A stretch of DNA of 64,000 nt from Pseudobacteroides cellulosolvens ATCC 35603 = DSM 2933 (GCF_001262605.1 NZ_LGTC01000001.1:3547001-3611000), one strand, 5' to 3'; positions 8,122 through 17,583 are shown, counted from the stretch's first letter. The notes: generated by a model not told the origin, from the letters alone. A program made the numbers and translations.

Positions 8122-9651
8122 TTATTCTAAATCAGTTTCATTGTTGGCAAATCCACCATTACCTTTTTGAGCTTGTAATTGCATTTTCCTGATAATATCT
8201 TTCTGATAGTAAATCCAGATATTCCATAATGCGATTTCCTCATTCGTGTTAGTGATTGCAGGGCGCTTTTTCTCCCGTTCCTCCCGAAGTCTACGGTTGT
8301 GTTCCTTGTCGCCAAGCCCTAACATCCTGTTAAAGTACCACTCTGATAAGTCCGGAGAATACATGATAGCAGGATGCGTACGGGAAGTGACAATCTGATA
8401 AGGCCGTATAATACGCCTGACCTCATCTACATTCAAGAGTTTCCGTTCTACTAAACTGATACTATGAGAACTTGATGGAGTGGAATATTTTGTGTGGTTT
8501 GACGACAATTGATAACTTGAAACAGTATAAGTACCAAGCTTTTCCGATATCTCACGCAAAGTATCCATATCATCTGCTTGTAGATATACCCAGGTTTGGC
8601 AGTTGGCTTTAATGGTGTCCGAGGTATTTTCATCATACTTCTCTTTTAGCTGTGAAAAGGACTGAATAAACAGATTGAAGCGCATACCCCTGCCACCGCC
8701 GACTGTCAGCTTATTTGTGAAATCAGTGATGGTTGTAAAGTTTCCGAATTCATCCAAAATGAAATTGACACGCTGCTTTAATCGACCTCCTCTCATATCT
8801 GCTAAATTGGCAAGCAATTCATATTGCTGAGATACTATCAGCGAAGCCACCGGGTAAAAAGTGGTTTTTTCATCAGGCAGAATAATAAATAGTGCTTGCT
8901 TTTTCTGACCGATGTCCTGCAGCTGAAAATCGCTCTTGTGGGTTATGGCATAAATAGATTTACTCGTAAACAATCGGAGTGTCGTCAAAGCTGAAGTATA
9001 AAAGCTTCCCCTCGTCCTGCTTGGTGCAACATCAGAAATAGATAGTAAAGCTTTGGCAGGATGAGCAGGTGGAAGCTTTTTAACATATTCAAGCAGTGGC
9101 ATTTTATTGCCGATTGTCTTGACCATTTCAGCAATAAACCAATAAACATTGGTAAGGTTCTGATACTCCGGACGATGCTTGTTGTCACATACCACACAGA
9201 GTATAGATGCAGCAATAATGGAACATTCACCATTGGTCCAGATCTTTTCACCTTCCGGTTTGCCAACAAGATTATTTGTCAAATCCCATGCGAGCATTTC
9301 AGCCTTATCGGCATCACCTGCATTAACAGCATTAATGATTGGCTGTAGTAGATTATAGCGTTGGCTTTTCGAAGGATTTTTAAAATCTAAGACCAGAACC
9401 TCATATCCGAGTTTCTTAAGGAACTCAGATGTATAGTCAAACAGCTCAGCCTTTGGATCGCTGACTACAATGGATTCCCCTGCAAGTCCAAGGGTACAGA
9501 TAGATTGAACTACCAGATTTCGAGACTTACCGGAACGGGTAGCACCAATACATAGCAGATGGCTGTCCTCGCCGACAAAATAGATGCGTTCTTTGTTGCC
9601 TTCTTTCTTTACACCGATGACAACACCTCCTTGCTGGGTAATTTCACTCAT
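8122..9651 (-). CDS. VirD4-type coupling protein, ATPase part
   Basis: About 509 residues with a Walker A GATRSGKS near residue 40, the Walker B region VNFILDEFGNF and the usual VirD4/TraG C-terminal part. It would pump the relaxase-DNA complex into the secretion channel. The protein begins almost at the ATPase domain and lacks the N-terminal membrane region, which is encoded by the separate gene at 9729-10184. The ATG at 9651 is preferred: AAAGGAG lies nine bases upstream, while the earlier TTG/ATG codons abut it. Confidence 0.9.
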   Translation of the reverse strand: MSEITQQGGVVIGVKKEGNKERIYFVGEDSHLLCIGATRSGKSRNLVVQSICTLGLAGESIVVSDPKAELFDYTSEFLKKLGYEVLVLDFKNPSKSQRYNLLQPIINAVNAGDADKAEMLAWDLTNNLVGKPEGEKIWTNGECSIIAASILCVVCDNKHRPEYQNLTNVYWFIAEMVKTIGNKMPLLEYVKKLPPAHPAKALLSISDVAPSRTRGSFYTSALTTLRLFTSKSIYAITHKSDFQLQDIGQKKQALFIILPDEKTTFYPVASLIVSQQYELLANLADMRGGRLKQRVNFILDEFGNFTTITDFTNKLTVGGGRGMRFNLFIQSFSQLKEKYDENTSDTIKANCQTWVYLQADDMDTLREISEKLGTYTVSSYQLSSNHTKYSTPSSSHSISLVERKLLNVDEVRRIIRPYQIVTSRTHPAIMYSPDLSEWYFNRMLGLGDKEHNRRLREEREKKRPAITNTNEEIALWNIWIYYQKDIIRKMQLQAQKGNGGFANNETDLE

Positions 9652-9728
9652 AGGCATCAACTCCTTTCAACTAACTCAAATCATTGAGAATAAACAGTTA
9701 TATTAAATCCATGAACTAATATAATCGC

Positions 9729-10184
9729 TTAGCCTTCTTTTTCTTTCATAAACTCCAATCCATCATAACCAGTCTTAATCAACTCCACGATTTGAGGATG
9801 GCTCGGGTCTAGGATAAAGCTGTCAAAGGCTTTATCCTTTTCTTTATCTTTTAGCCACCTTGCGGACCCATGCTGATATTGTCCGACTGGTACTGGGGTT
9901 TTTATATCCGGTGTTATCTCTACTAAATCGGATTGGTATGGCCGTAAATTTGTGAAGAAATACATTACAGCCATAACCAAAGCAAATCCCTGTAAACAAA
10001 GAAACAGCATCAAATGCTGTCTGCTTATAAATATACTTTTTAAACATTCATTGATTGGCAATAGCTTCAATATAGTCATCTGCCTTGATAGTAACATATG
10101 GACAGCGGTGGAAAAAAAGATGTTAATAAACCCTCCAGCCGTGAAAATCATAGAACAGATGATCAACTTCGGTTTTGTTTTCAT
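9729..10184 (-). CDS. Membrane N-terminal part of a split VirD4-type coupling protein
   Basis: A 151-residue protein with two membrane helices (LIICSMIFTAGGFINIFF and LMLFLCLQGFALVMAVMYFF) and then VGQYQHGSARWLKDKE. The HGSARW motif normally stands just before the ATPase domain of VirD4/TraG coupling proteins, which the next gene encodes alone. The 77-base gap between the two holds in-frame stops and a fresh ribosome site, so this is a gene split rather than a simple frameshift. The start overlaps the end of the upstream gene by four bases. Confidence 0.7.
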   Translation of the reverse strand: MKTKPKLIICSMIFTAGGFINIFFSTAVHMLLSRQMTILKLLPINECLKSIFISRQHLMLFLCLQGFALVMAVMYFFTNLRPYQSDLVEITPDIKTPVPVGQYQHGSARWLKDKEKDKAFDSFILDPSHPQIVELIKTGYDGLEFMKEKEG

Positions 10185-10867
10185 CTTTCCAAATCCTCAC
10201 TTTTCTCCTGTTCCAATATAAGCATTTCTGCAAGCTCATTCTTGATCGGCGTATTTTCCAGCCACTTCTTAAGGCTTTCCGGCTTTACTATGCCCAAGAA
10301 GTCAGCTCGTTCCCAGCGTGCCTCCCGTCCGTCAAAAAGGTTTTTGGCATATACCGCCTGACCTCTCGCCCCATAAGTACAGCCAAAACCGTTATAAGCA
10401 ACCCACAAACTATTTTCTGCTGTCCGGCAGTTACTAATCAATGCTTCCGGATTCAGCACCAAAATCTTATTTTCATAGTCATCCCTGTCACTTCCAGTAA
10501 TACAGTCATCCATACCAAGTGCCTTGCTGCTCTGTCTGATTTTTAACCCCTCCTCAAAATGATGGTCCAGAACATAAATCGTCGGGATATGCAGTTTGGC
10601 TGCCAAATCAATTTCACCCTGCATCCCCTGCGATATTTCATCCCCGCACACCCAAATTTCATCGCAGCGCTTTAACAGTTCCAACCCCATTTTTAAGCCC
10701 TGTGCCCTCTGTTCTGGAATGGTATCTTGCAGGTAGGCTGTAAAAATCGTATGAGGAGCCAATGGTATTACACCGCATCCGGCAGCATACTCACAGTATC
10801 GGTGCGCTTTTTTGATATTTTCTTCAATAGCTCCCCTTAACGGGGAACAGATATATACCAGTTTCAA
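10181..10867 (-). CDS. DUF4406/DUF7768-type nucleoside deoxyribosyltransferase-like protein
   Basis: The 228-residue product starts KLVYICSPLRG and contains LAPHTIFTAYL and CDEIWVCGDEISQGMQGEI, the pattern of ICE- and phage-borne proteins related to nucleoside 2-deoxyribosyltransferases. Whether it is enzymatic is unknown. The C-terminal third (VAYNGFGCTYGARGQAVY and following) matches a module often seen at the end of ICE proteins. The start is TTG with GAGGTG upstream, and the stop overlaps the coupling-protein N-terminal gene. Confidence 0.6.
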   Translation of the reverse strand: MKLVYICSPLRGAIEENIKKAHRYCEYAAGCGVIPLAPHTIFTAYLQDTIPEQRAQGLKMGLELLKRCDEIWVCGDEISQGMQGEIDLAAKLHIPTIYVLDHHFEEGLKIRQSSKALGMDDCITGSDRDDYENKILVLNPEALISNCRTAENSLWVAYNGFGCTYGARGQAVYAKNLFDGREARWERADFLGIVKPESLKKWLENTPIKNELAEMLILEQEKSEDLER

Positions 10868-10873
10868 GCCGTT

Positions 10874-11236
10874 TCACCTCTCAATCTCAAGTTCAAAATC
10901 AATCTCATTAAAGGTTTCAAACCCTGTGTCCATCCCGGCATCATCAAGCTGCTTTAAAGCCTCCTGTCTGGCAATAAATTCAGGATCGGTTACAATGCCT
11001 TGCTCTATGAGTTCATCAGCGACAATGGAAGAAGAAAGCTCATCAGTAAAACAGAGATTTTCACCATCTTTCTGAGCCATATCAATAACAGTTTGAGGCA
11101 GGATTTCTTCTGCCATTTTCTTTGGCATCATCAGCCCCTTTTTGTATTCACCAACAATCTCATAAATGCCGATAGCAATCTCTCCACAGGTAATGATGTT
11201 TCCCCATATGTTTGGATTAGGCCTGCTGTCCGGCAT
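10874..11236 (-). CDS. ICE accessory protein of unknown function
   Basis: About 120 residues, not recognised. The C-terminal half is acidic (FETFNEIDFELEIE) and no motif or membrane helix is visible. The ATG at 11236 has GGAGG eight bases upstream. The gene overlaps its neighbour at 11217 and lies seven bases before the DUF4406-like gene, so it belongs to the same operon. Confidence 0.5.
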   Translation of the reverse strand: MPDSRPNPNIWGNIITCGEIAIGIYEIVGEYKKGLMMPKKMAEEILPQTVIDMAQKDGENLCFTDELSSSIVADELIEQGIVTDPEFIARQEALKQLDDAGMDTGFETFNEIDFELEIER

Positions 11237-11510
11237 ATGTTTCACCTCCGTCTATATAAGGCATAAAGGCAATGGCACTCAAATATTCCATGCCGAGCCT
11301 TGCTATCATTTCATTCTGATTCTTTAATACAGTATCGACTGTATGTTCTGTACAATATTTCATCATATCTTCCACATACTGCCCAACATCCAGCCCGACA
11401 GGGTTTTGCATATACTGTTCTTCCGACATATTTTCAATTTGCTTGTTTAGCTCTGCCTTATAAGCCAGAAACCTTGCTATAGCAATTACTTGATTTCTCT
11501 TATTTCCCAT
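11217..11510 (-). CDS. Small ICE accessory protein of unknown function
   Basis: A 97-residue helical protein, not recognised (IARFLAYKAELNKQIENM, then YVEDMMKYCTEHTVDTVLKN). The ribosome site GGAGGTTAAGC lies inside the last codons of the preceding gene, so the two are coupled. It overlaps the next gene by about 20 bases. Confidence 0.55.
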   Translation of the reverse strand: MGNKRNQVIAIARFLAYKAELNKQIENMSEEQYMQNPVGLDVGQYVEDMMKYCTEHTVDTVLKNQNEMIARLGMEYLSAIAFMPYIDGGETYAGQQA

Positions 11511-11512
11511 GC

Positions 11513-12190
11513 TTAACCTCCAATCTCCATGTCCTGCCTGAATTCATCTTCAAAGTCAAAGTCATAATCCCTACCTTGCAGTTCGGGAACAATGTCTTCA
11601 ATTTTCTCGATCATTCTACCGACAGAAAGCATATCGTCATTGGAAAGGTTATTATCAAGCATCGTAAGCTTGACAAGATTAGAATGAAGAATCATCAGCT
11701 CTGTTTCGGTAAACAGAGCCTTTTCATCCACCAAACCGGAACGGATGGCAAAATCCTGTGTGGCTGATTCTTTATTGTAGAAAAATTGTCTTTGTAGTGG
11801 CTGTTCACTCTCAGGAGCCATGCGATAGGTTGAAAATACATAACCAAACAGGTGATGCAGCTTACAGGCTAAAACTACACCGTTATATTCAGCCAGCTTA
11901 TATGAACCGTTTTTGAGTTTCTCATCCTTTTCTGTATAAGGACACTCAGTGCATATACCGGCTTCAACTGCCGTTTTCTTGGCGGTTTCCTCCAATAAAT
12001 TAAAAACTTTTTCCTTAACTGAAACAAACGGGTTTCGCTCGATCATATCAGCTTTGGTATAGAATGCTATAAGCTGATTTTTATAATAAATATCAGCAAG
12101 ATAATCGGAGGAAGTTGACCGTTTCACATCAAAGCCACGCCTTGCAAGCTGCTCAAAAAAGCATCTGTAGAAATCCATTTTAGTCCGCAT
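11513..12190 (-). CDS. ICE paralog family protein A
   Basis: About 225 residues from the ATG at 12190, which has GGAGG eight bases upstream; the longer frame starting at 12250 would run through a hairpin. It shares the C-terminal core QDFAIRSGLVDEKALF-TETEL with two tandem genes at 23437 and 24096, so it is one of three paralogs in this ICE. CxxC-like CTECPY is unique to this copy. Function unknown; no membrane segment. It lies just outside the nested three-recombinase element, separated from its paralogs by that element and the SLH gene. Confidence 0.6.
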   Translation of the reverse strand: MRTKMDFYRCFFEQLARRGFDVKRSTSSDYLADIYYKNQLIAFYTKADMIERNPFVSVKEKVFNLLEETAKKTAVEAGICTECPYTEKDEKLKNGSYKLAEYNGVVLACKLHHLFGYVFSTYRMAPESEQPLQRQFFYNKESATQDFAIRSGLVDEKALFTETELMILHSNLVKLTMLDNNLSNDDMLSVGRMIEKIEDIVPELQGRDYDFDFEDEFRQDMEIGG

Positions 12191-12212
12191 AAATACACCT
12201 CCATTAAGAAGA

Positions 12213-12244
12213 ATAACCGCCCTGATATTTTTCAAGGCGGTTAT
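12213..12244 (-). terminator. Hairpin upstream of paralog A
   Basis: A nine-base GC-rich stem (12213-12221 with 12236-12244, arm ATAACCGCC) and 14-base loop, followed in the minus direction by ATTCTTCTT. It may be the original terminator of the SLH gene operon, now cut off from it by the nested element, or a leader structure of the gene at 12190. Confidence 0.45.
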
Positions 12245-12285
12245 CATCATGTTTCTATCTAATCAAAATAGTGAAACTAAAATTT

Positions 12286-12446
12286 AATCTACAAAATGTT
12301 CCTTACCTGAAAGTGTTGGATTTACAGGGTGAAATGGTTTTGTAGGCGAGATATTGAGAATCTACAAAACCCATCTAATCTACAAATGAAAGTGAGCCAC
12401 CACCATAGGGTATGGCAGCAGCTCATAGAGGATAGTTTTGTAGATT
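12286..12446. repeat. Subterminal repeats, left end of nested element
   Basis: Five copies of a 10-12 base motif in both orientations: AATCTACAAAA at 12286-12296, GTTTTGTAGG at 12337-12346, AATCTACAAAAC at 12359-12370, AATCTACAAAT at 12377-12387 and GTTTTGTAGATT at 12435-12446. The same motif stands at the other end of the recombinase cluster. Likely recombinase or TnpC binding sites (inference). Confidence 0.7.
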
Positions 12447-12569
12447 TTAACTCCCTATTCTCCATAAAGATGGTCAGGGGGAATCCCTGTAGGGTAACGC
12501 CATTTATTCATTTCAATTTGTCTCCTTTCGTCGGTTTGAATAGACCGGCCCGTAAACCAGTGGCTAAAA

Positions 12570-13418
12570 TCATCTGACACACTTGGGCTTGTACTGGACC
12601 TTCCCAACACAGTATGGACAGCCTCGTCCGCCCACTCGTCCTGCTACATCCGAACGCCACGAATGACCGGCAGAGCATTTCCACCAGACTCTTTTGTTTG
12701 AGCCGGGAGTTACAGTCGTTGGTGGAATCCTGTTTTTTTCACAGTCCCATTCATTGGCAATTTCGGGGTACAGTGTTTCCAGATCGTTAAAACCTACCAA
12801 GACTTTTTGACCGGAGCAGTAGGGACAGCCTCTGCCGGCAGTCCTGTTAAAAATAATCGCTCTCCATGAATGCCCCAGCGAACATCTCCACCATGCCTTC
12901 TTGTTGGATTTAATGCCCATTTGGGATGGGAGGCAGGAATTTTTATCATAATCCCATTCTCTTGCGAGTTGGGGACTCAGCGTTTCGAGATCATTTACCC
13001 CCGTAATTATCTTTTGCCCCGAGCAATAGGGGCAAGAAAATCCTTCATTCCTGCTGAAAATTCTCGCTTCCCAAGAATGCCCGGCAGAGCATTTCCACCA
13101 TGCTTTTTTGTTTGACTTCGAAGCTACCTGCGATGGAGGCAGTGTATTTTTTTCAAAATCCCATTCACTGGCTAACGCAGGATTCAGAGTTTGCAGATCA
13201 TTTGTACCGGTCAGAACCTTTTTTCCAACACAATACGGACAGCAATCTCCGTAGGTTCTGTTGAAAATCATAGCTTCCCAAGAATGGCCTTGAATACATT
13301 TCCACCATACTTTCACATGAGAGTATTCTGTAAAACATTCAGGACCCCGCACATTTTTCTCAAAATCCCATTGCTGCATCAAAGCGGCGTTCTCAGACAG
13401 CTTTTTTCTTTTACTCAT
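12570..13418 (-). CDS. Repeat treble-clef zinc-finger protein (DUF4379-like)
   Basis: About 282 residues made of four tandem units of roughly 62 residues. Each holds WWKC-xx-GHSW-x(6-8)-R-x(4-5)-CPYC, giving Cys/His zinc ligands, followed by GxNDLxTLxPxLAxEWDxxKN. This is the zinc-ribbon/treble-clef domain (DUF4379-type), often found in proteins related to nucleases or other DNA-binding proteins. The start MSKRKKLSEN overlaps the TnpC-like stop (ATGAGTAA), so it is translationally coupled to the recombination genes. No nuclease motif is visible. It is either cargo or an accessory DNA-binding factor. Confidence 0.8.
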   Translation of the reverse strand: MSKRKKLSENAALMQQWDFEKNVRGPECFTEYSHVKVWWKCIQGHSWEAMIFNRTYGDCCPYCVGKKVLTGTNDLQTLNPALASEWDFEKNTLPPSQVASKSNKKAWWKCSAGHSWEARIFSRNEGFSCPYCSGQKIITGVNDLETLSPQLAREWDYDKNSCLPSQMGIKSNKKAWWRCSLGHSWRAIIFNRTAGRGCPYCSGQKVLVGFNDLETLYPEIANEWDCEKNRIPPTTVTPGSNKRVWWKCSAGHSWRSDVAGRVGGRGCPYCVGKVQYKPKCVR

Positions 13419-14148
13419 CACACAGCTCCCACATTTTTGAGAGCAGTCGTTCTTCCTCAGACTGCATGGATATATCCTTAGAAACGGCTTCGTGCAGAGA
13501 TTGGGGAGCACCCAACTCGGTCATATCCCTCAAAGCGGCATCTGTAACCTTCGTTTCTCCGCTGCCTTTCAAAGACTTTTCCTGCACCAGAATCTCGTTC
13601 GCAACGTCCGGATAGAGATAGGTGCGAAGCATTTTACGAAGATATCGGTTTTCAACAATCAGCCTGTTGTTCCGCTGAGAAAGCTCCATATTTTCGGCTG
13701 TCAGTTTTTCCTGCGAAAGAACAGATTTCTTTTGTTCTTCTTGATACTCTGTTTTCCCTTTCTTTAGTACGGAATTCTCCTTAGATATCTGCTCCGCATG
13801 ATCATAAATCCTTTTCCAGTAGTCATTCAGTTCGGTCAGTGCTTTTGCCAACTGAGCCATACTTGGATTGTTACGAATAAGACCAGCCACATCAAGACTT
13901 TTGAAAGCAGTGACAGCCACTTTTTCTTCTGCAAACACTTCTGCTTCAATCTTCAGGCATTCGATCTGTTCACGAACTTCAGGATTTCTCCTGAAATCAT
14001 ATCCATCCGCAGCGTATCCAAGGCTGACAGCGTAAGCTGCGATAAGGCTGCACTTCATAAGCCTTGCGTTTCCTGCCACCTGGGTGGCATAATATAAGTC
14101 AACGACCGACAGCATTTGTTCGGTTGTCATTTTTCTTGGCCTTGCCAT
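13411..14148 (-). CDS. TnpC-like DNA-binding coiled-coil protein
   Basis: A 245-residue protein. The N-terminal 80 residues (MARPRKMTTEQMLSVVDLYY) look like a helix-turn-helix region, followed by a long coiled coil (about residues 105-175, ISKENSVLKKG through NRYLRKMLR). In Tn554-family elements a smaller coiled-coil protein, TnpC, follows TnpA and TnpB and modulates transposition; this protein has the same position and architecture but is about twice as long. It starts one base after the stop of the third recombinase with GGAGG upstream. Confidence 0.65.
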   Translation of the reverse strand: MARPRKMTTEQMLSVVDLYYATQVAGNARLMKCSLIAAYAVSLGYAADGYDFRRNPEVREQIECLKIEAEVFAEEKVAVTAFKSLDVAGLIRNNPSMAQLAKALTELNDYWKRIYDHAEQISKENSVLKKGKTEYQEEQKKSVLSQEKLTAENMELSQRNNRLIVENRYLRKMLRTYLYPDVANEILVQEKSLKGSGETKVTDAALRDMTELGAPQSLHEAVSKDISMQSEEERLLSKMWELCDE

Positions 14149-14149
14149 T

Positions 14150-15712
14150 TTAGAGTTCCTCCATATTCCGATATAAACTTTGGCTGTATCTTGCGCTGCT
14201 GCCTTGAAGCCTTAGAAGCGCGGACTGAATATCATCATCACATCCGGCGCCCTTTCTGACTGTTTCCAACACACGCATAAGATATTTACAGTCCTCATCA
14301 ACCTGTTTCCGTTTCTCATCAGCATTCAGGAAAGCAAGATACCGTCCCGTTTTACCGTCAATAAAATGTGGACAGGAGGCACATTCTCCGAGTTCACCGC
14401 TGCTTCCCATGTGCCGGAGGCAGTCACCAATACTTCCGCCTGCGTAAACCTCCGAATCACATCTTCCGCCGGTCACCGCCACCGTAGCAGCCGATTTCGT
14501 TATCCTGTGTTCCCGCATTTCAACATGATGGGATTTCTGCTTTCGGGAAAACTCATAGGTGGCACATTCGATGAAACGGGAAATATTTGCATAATAATGC
14601 GAGCTGATATTGATGTCCTCATGTCCGGCCAATTCTTTGCAGATTGTGGGCGAACCACCGGATATAATCAGGCTGATCATTGCCAGATGCCGTGTATCTC
14701 CTAAATGGATACACTCATCACTGCTTAAATCAATCCCCATTTTCTCTTTTTGAAATCTTTTCAGGCAGGCTCTAAGGGACAAATACGAATAAAACTTAGC
14801 TTTTGCCTTTCCGCCTCGATCCTCCAGAGCAAATAATGTATCAATCACCGACATGGGCATTTGTGAAGTAGCCTTAATGTAGGCTTCAATTTCAGCAGCA
14901 AGCGTTTCGGGTATGGAATACTTTATAAGTCTGTAATCGTCAGAAATGTTGTAACGGATGGGCTTTCCACCACCTTTAAGCCGTGTACGCCGTACCGTCA
15001 AAATGTTTTCACCGTTTTCTCTGCTCAAGCAACGGCGGGGAATCAAGACAAACTCCGTTGGACGCAGTGGCAAAATTACGGTGAGCTTCCACCAAAGGAA
15101 TATAGGAAAATAAAAAATCCGTTCCTTTTCTTCTGCATTCATCCAGAATTGTTCTAAACAGTCGTTAAACTTAAAATAGTTTTCAAAGCTTGCCAAGACA
15201 CGCTGGAGCTTTAGTCCTTTCATCTGCTGGCTGAAAAGAGCCTGATCCTCCATGTTTTCAATCGCAAACTCCCGCATTTCGGTGCTATCGGGCAACATCT
15301 TTAAGAACTCCAAGGTATGGACATTAATTGGAATCTGTTCATATGCGGAGAACTTAGCAAATTCAGTCAAACTCTTTACCAGACTTTTCAAACTGCCGAG
15401 GCTTAGACTACCGATCTGCAAAAGAGTATAGATCTTTGCGCAACTCACAAAACGAAGACAGGAACAGCCAAGCCAGCTCTGGGTTGTCCGTAAATACATA
15501 AGCTGGTCAATTCTAAAGGAAAGACTTATTCGGGCTACCTGATTGGTAAGCAGCCAAACATCATCGTTGAAGCAATCGTTCAGTATGACTCCTTTGTTTT
15601 TGTAGTCATCAAAAATCCCTTGTGCCTGATTCGAGGTTTCCTCATCAATGCGGGTCACCACAAAATGCCTGTCATAGTTGCCGTTATTACTGTCGGCTCT
15701 GGCTGTTATCAT
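14150..15712 (-). CDS. Tyrosine recombinase-like protein 3
   Basis: The 520-residue product carries a C-terminal integrase-type domain: first Arg in VILPLRPTEFVLIPR, the second box as GDTRHLAMISLIISGG (the usual HxxR His appears replaced by Gly), then ELAGHEDINISSHYY with the His and the likely catalytic Tyr. After it comes a cysteine-bearing tail (CDSEVY, CLRH, CASCPHF) that could bind zinc. Its ATG overlaps the stop of recombinase 2 (ATGA). It is the third in a trio, beyond the two found in Tn554. Whether it is catalytic alone is uncertain. Confidence 0.75.
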   Translation of the reverse strand: MITARADSNNGNYDRHFVVTRIDEETSNQAQGIFDDYKNKGVILNDCFNDDVWLLTNQVARISLSFRIDQLMYLRTTQSWLGCSCLRFVSCAKIYTLLQIGSLSLGSLKSLVKSLTEFAKFSAYEQIPINVHTLEFLKMLPDSTEMREFAIENMEDQALFSQQMKGLKLQRVLASFENYFKFNDCLEQFWMNAEEKERIFYFPIFLWWKLTVILPLRPTEFVLIPRRCLSRENGENILTVRRTRLKGGGKPIRYNISDDYRLIKYSIPETLAAEIEAYIKATSQMPMSVIDTLFALEDRGGKAKAKFYSYLSLRACLKRFQKEKMGIDLSSDECIHLGDTRHLAMISLIISGGSPTICKELAGHEDINISSHYYANISRFIECATYEFSRKQKSHHVEMREHRITKSAATVAVTGGRCDSEVYAGGSIGDCLRHMGSSGELGECASCPHFIDGKTGRYLAFLNADEKRKQVDEDCKYLMRVLETVRKGAGCDDDIQSALLRLQGSSARYSQSLYRNMEEL

Positions 15713-17583
15713 ATATTCACCGCCAATCCCGAAAGCTTGAGCATGGCGGACAGGTCTGATTCGGGGTAGAGCTTTTTGATTGAGGCAATCATTTCTGCAA
15801 TGGCAGGCATAACCGCCTCCTTCAAAATTTTAGTACAGCGCTCAGCCTCGGTTTCATCCGCAGCTTTTTTCAGCTCCAATAACCTTGTGTATTCCTTCGT
15901 CAATTGGTAGAAAATCGTCCTTGTATAAATCTCATACCCACAGCCTATGCAGCAATTCCTTTCAACATCTGCGCAGGCATAGCCTGCGGCTGTCATCAGG
16001 CATAAGCACCCTTCCTGTTTCCCCAGAGCATTTCCCGCGGCAATGTTTTGAAGAATGTCCGCCACTGTGCCGCGGATAGATTCCGGGCGCCTCACGATTT
16101 CGGCAATGGCGCTGCGTGCCTTGACAAGACTTGCTTCCACTGTCTTTGTCATATTCTCCAGGCCATAAGCGGCAATTCCGATTTCTGTTATCAGCTCTGT
16201 CTGAGCGGAAGGGGAAAGCTTTCGGTAATCCTGCTGTGCGTACATCTCCAGCATCAATGCCGGGATGAAGCTGAAAACGCCCCGTTCAAACATTTCCCTT
16301 GCGATAAACTCGGGCCGGTAACCGGAAAAGTTCGCATCCCGTAAATAAATATCCGTTGTTGTAGGCAGACTGCCGAAATGTCCTTTATGACTTCGTGCGA
16401 GTGCCGCAAGCATATATCCTTTCGGTTTGGCGGACGAATCCTCCGCCACTGCCTCCAGACCTTGCAGATAGGCTTTGTTTGCCCGGCGGGTGCTGAAATC
16501 CCGGTTGCCGCAGGCAGTAACGAAGTCCTTGCCGAAAAACAATTGTAGCTGTTTTTTCTGTCCTACAGCTTTAAGGAAACAATCACCCGGCTCAATATCT
16601 CCATGGTGTGAAACCACCACAGCTAAAATCATCCCCATTGGCTTTCGTAGACTTTCAGGAACAAAGAGCTTCAGCTCCGAAACCCCTTCATAAGCTTCCG
16701 TTTTACGAGGTTTGCGGGGCATATAACGAAGCCGCCACTCAAGCTCATTCAAAATGTTTTCTGCATTGAAATCCCCCATGGAAATCGCTTTGCGTAGCTT
16801 GTCACCGGGAACAGGCAATTTGGGCATTGGTAATCGAAGAAGATCTGTTCTGCGCCAGCCGCAAATAAAATGAAGCGAAACAAACAGCCATAAGTCTGCA
16901 AATTTCTTTGATTGCAGGGCCTTTTTCAGCAGCTGTTCTTTTTCCCATGCTTCATCGTTAAATACAATGTAAGCCATCCGCATAAAGTCCATTGCGGAGT
17001 AAGCCTCCTGCGGCTGCGACTCTCGCCGGGATTTGAAATGGAACGTCCAGCCGTTTGATAAATGCTGGTTTTCCCGCACATAAATCAGGAATGAAGAAAA
17101 TAACCTCGCCGCATTTAAAGGAAGCTCTTTGTCCATCTCCGCAGCCAAAGCATCTAAATCCGTTTCCTCCATTTCAATCAGCTCCGTTTTAAGGGTAAAG
17201 CACAGATAGTCTGCGAGTATCCATGCACCCCTGCTGTCAGAGCAATTACGCTTGATGTAGTCCGCAAACAGATTTCCTGTTTTGGGGACCAAAGAGTGGA
17301 GCCGATCCGTCAGTAAAATAAGTTTTTCATCGTTTCCTGCGCCATACGAGCGAATCCACAGGGCAAGGCCGGGTTCAAGCTTTTGTAGATCGGTTCTGGA
17401 AACGGATAAAGTCTCATCAAGCTTTGCATGCTCTAAAGTGGACACTCCAAAGAATGCGTTTTCCTTCAAAAACATGAAAAGTTCCTTTTTGCATTTTCCT
17501 TTCTGCAATGAAAAGTGTTTGTTTCCTGCGGATATCTCTTGAATCCAATCAAAGAAATCAACAGTCTCAGTCGTTTTTGCCAT
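15709..17583 (-). CDS. Tyrosine recombinase-like protein 2 (TnpB-like)
   Basis: The length of 624 residues is close to Tn554 TnpB (about 630). The recombinase-like region carries GWRRTDLLRLP for the first Arg, FSTRRANKAYLQ in place of the HxxR box, LARSHKGHFG for the second His and TDIYLRD for the Tyr. The usual His of HxxR is not evident. A cysteine cluster (CLCL, CADVERNCCIGCGYE) near residue 545-570 could bind zinc. The start overlaps the end of recombinase 1 by 17 bases, with GGGAGG upstream. Confidence 0.75.
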   Translation of the reverse strand: MAKTTETVDFFDWIQEISAGNKHFSLQKGKCKKELFMFLKENAFFGVSTLEHAKLDETLSVSRTDLQKLEPGLALWIRSYGAGNDEKLILLTDRLHSLVPKTGNLFADYIKRNCSDSRGAWILADYLCFTLKTELIEMEETDLDALAAEMDKELPLNAARLFSSFLIYVRENQHLSNGWTFHFKSRRESQPQEAYSAMDFMRMAYIVFNDEAWEKEQLLKKALQSKKFADLWLFVSLHFICGWRRTDLLRLPMPKLPVPGDKLRKAISMGDFNAENILNELEWRLRYMPRKPRKTEAYEGVSELKLFVPESLRKPMGMILAVVVSHHGDIEPGDCFLKAVGQKKQLQLFFGKDFVTACGNRDFSTRRANKAYLQGLEAVAEDSSAKPKGYMLAALARSHKGHFGSLPTTTDIYLRDANFSGYRPEFIAREMFERGVFSFIPALMLEMYAQQDYRKLSPSAQTELITEIGIAAYGLENMTKTVEASLVKARSAIAEIVRRPESIRGTVADILQNIAAGNALGKQEGCLCLMTAAGYACADVERNCCIGCGYEIYTRTIFYQLTKEYTRLLELKKAADETEAERCTKILKEAVMPAIAEMIASIKKLYPESDLSAMLKLSGLAVNI

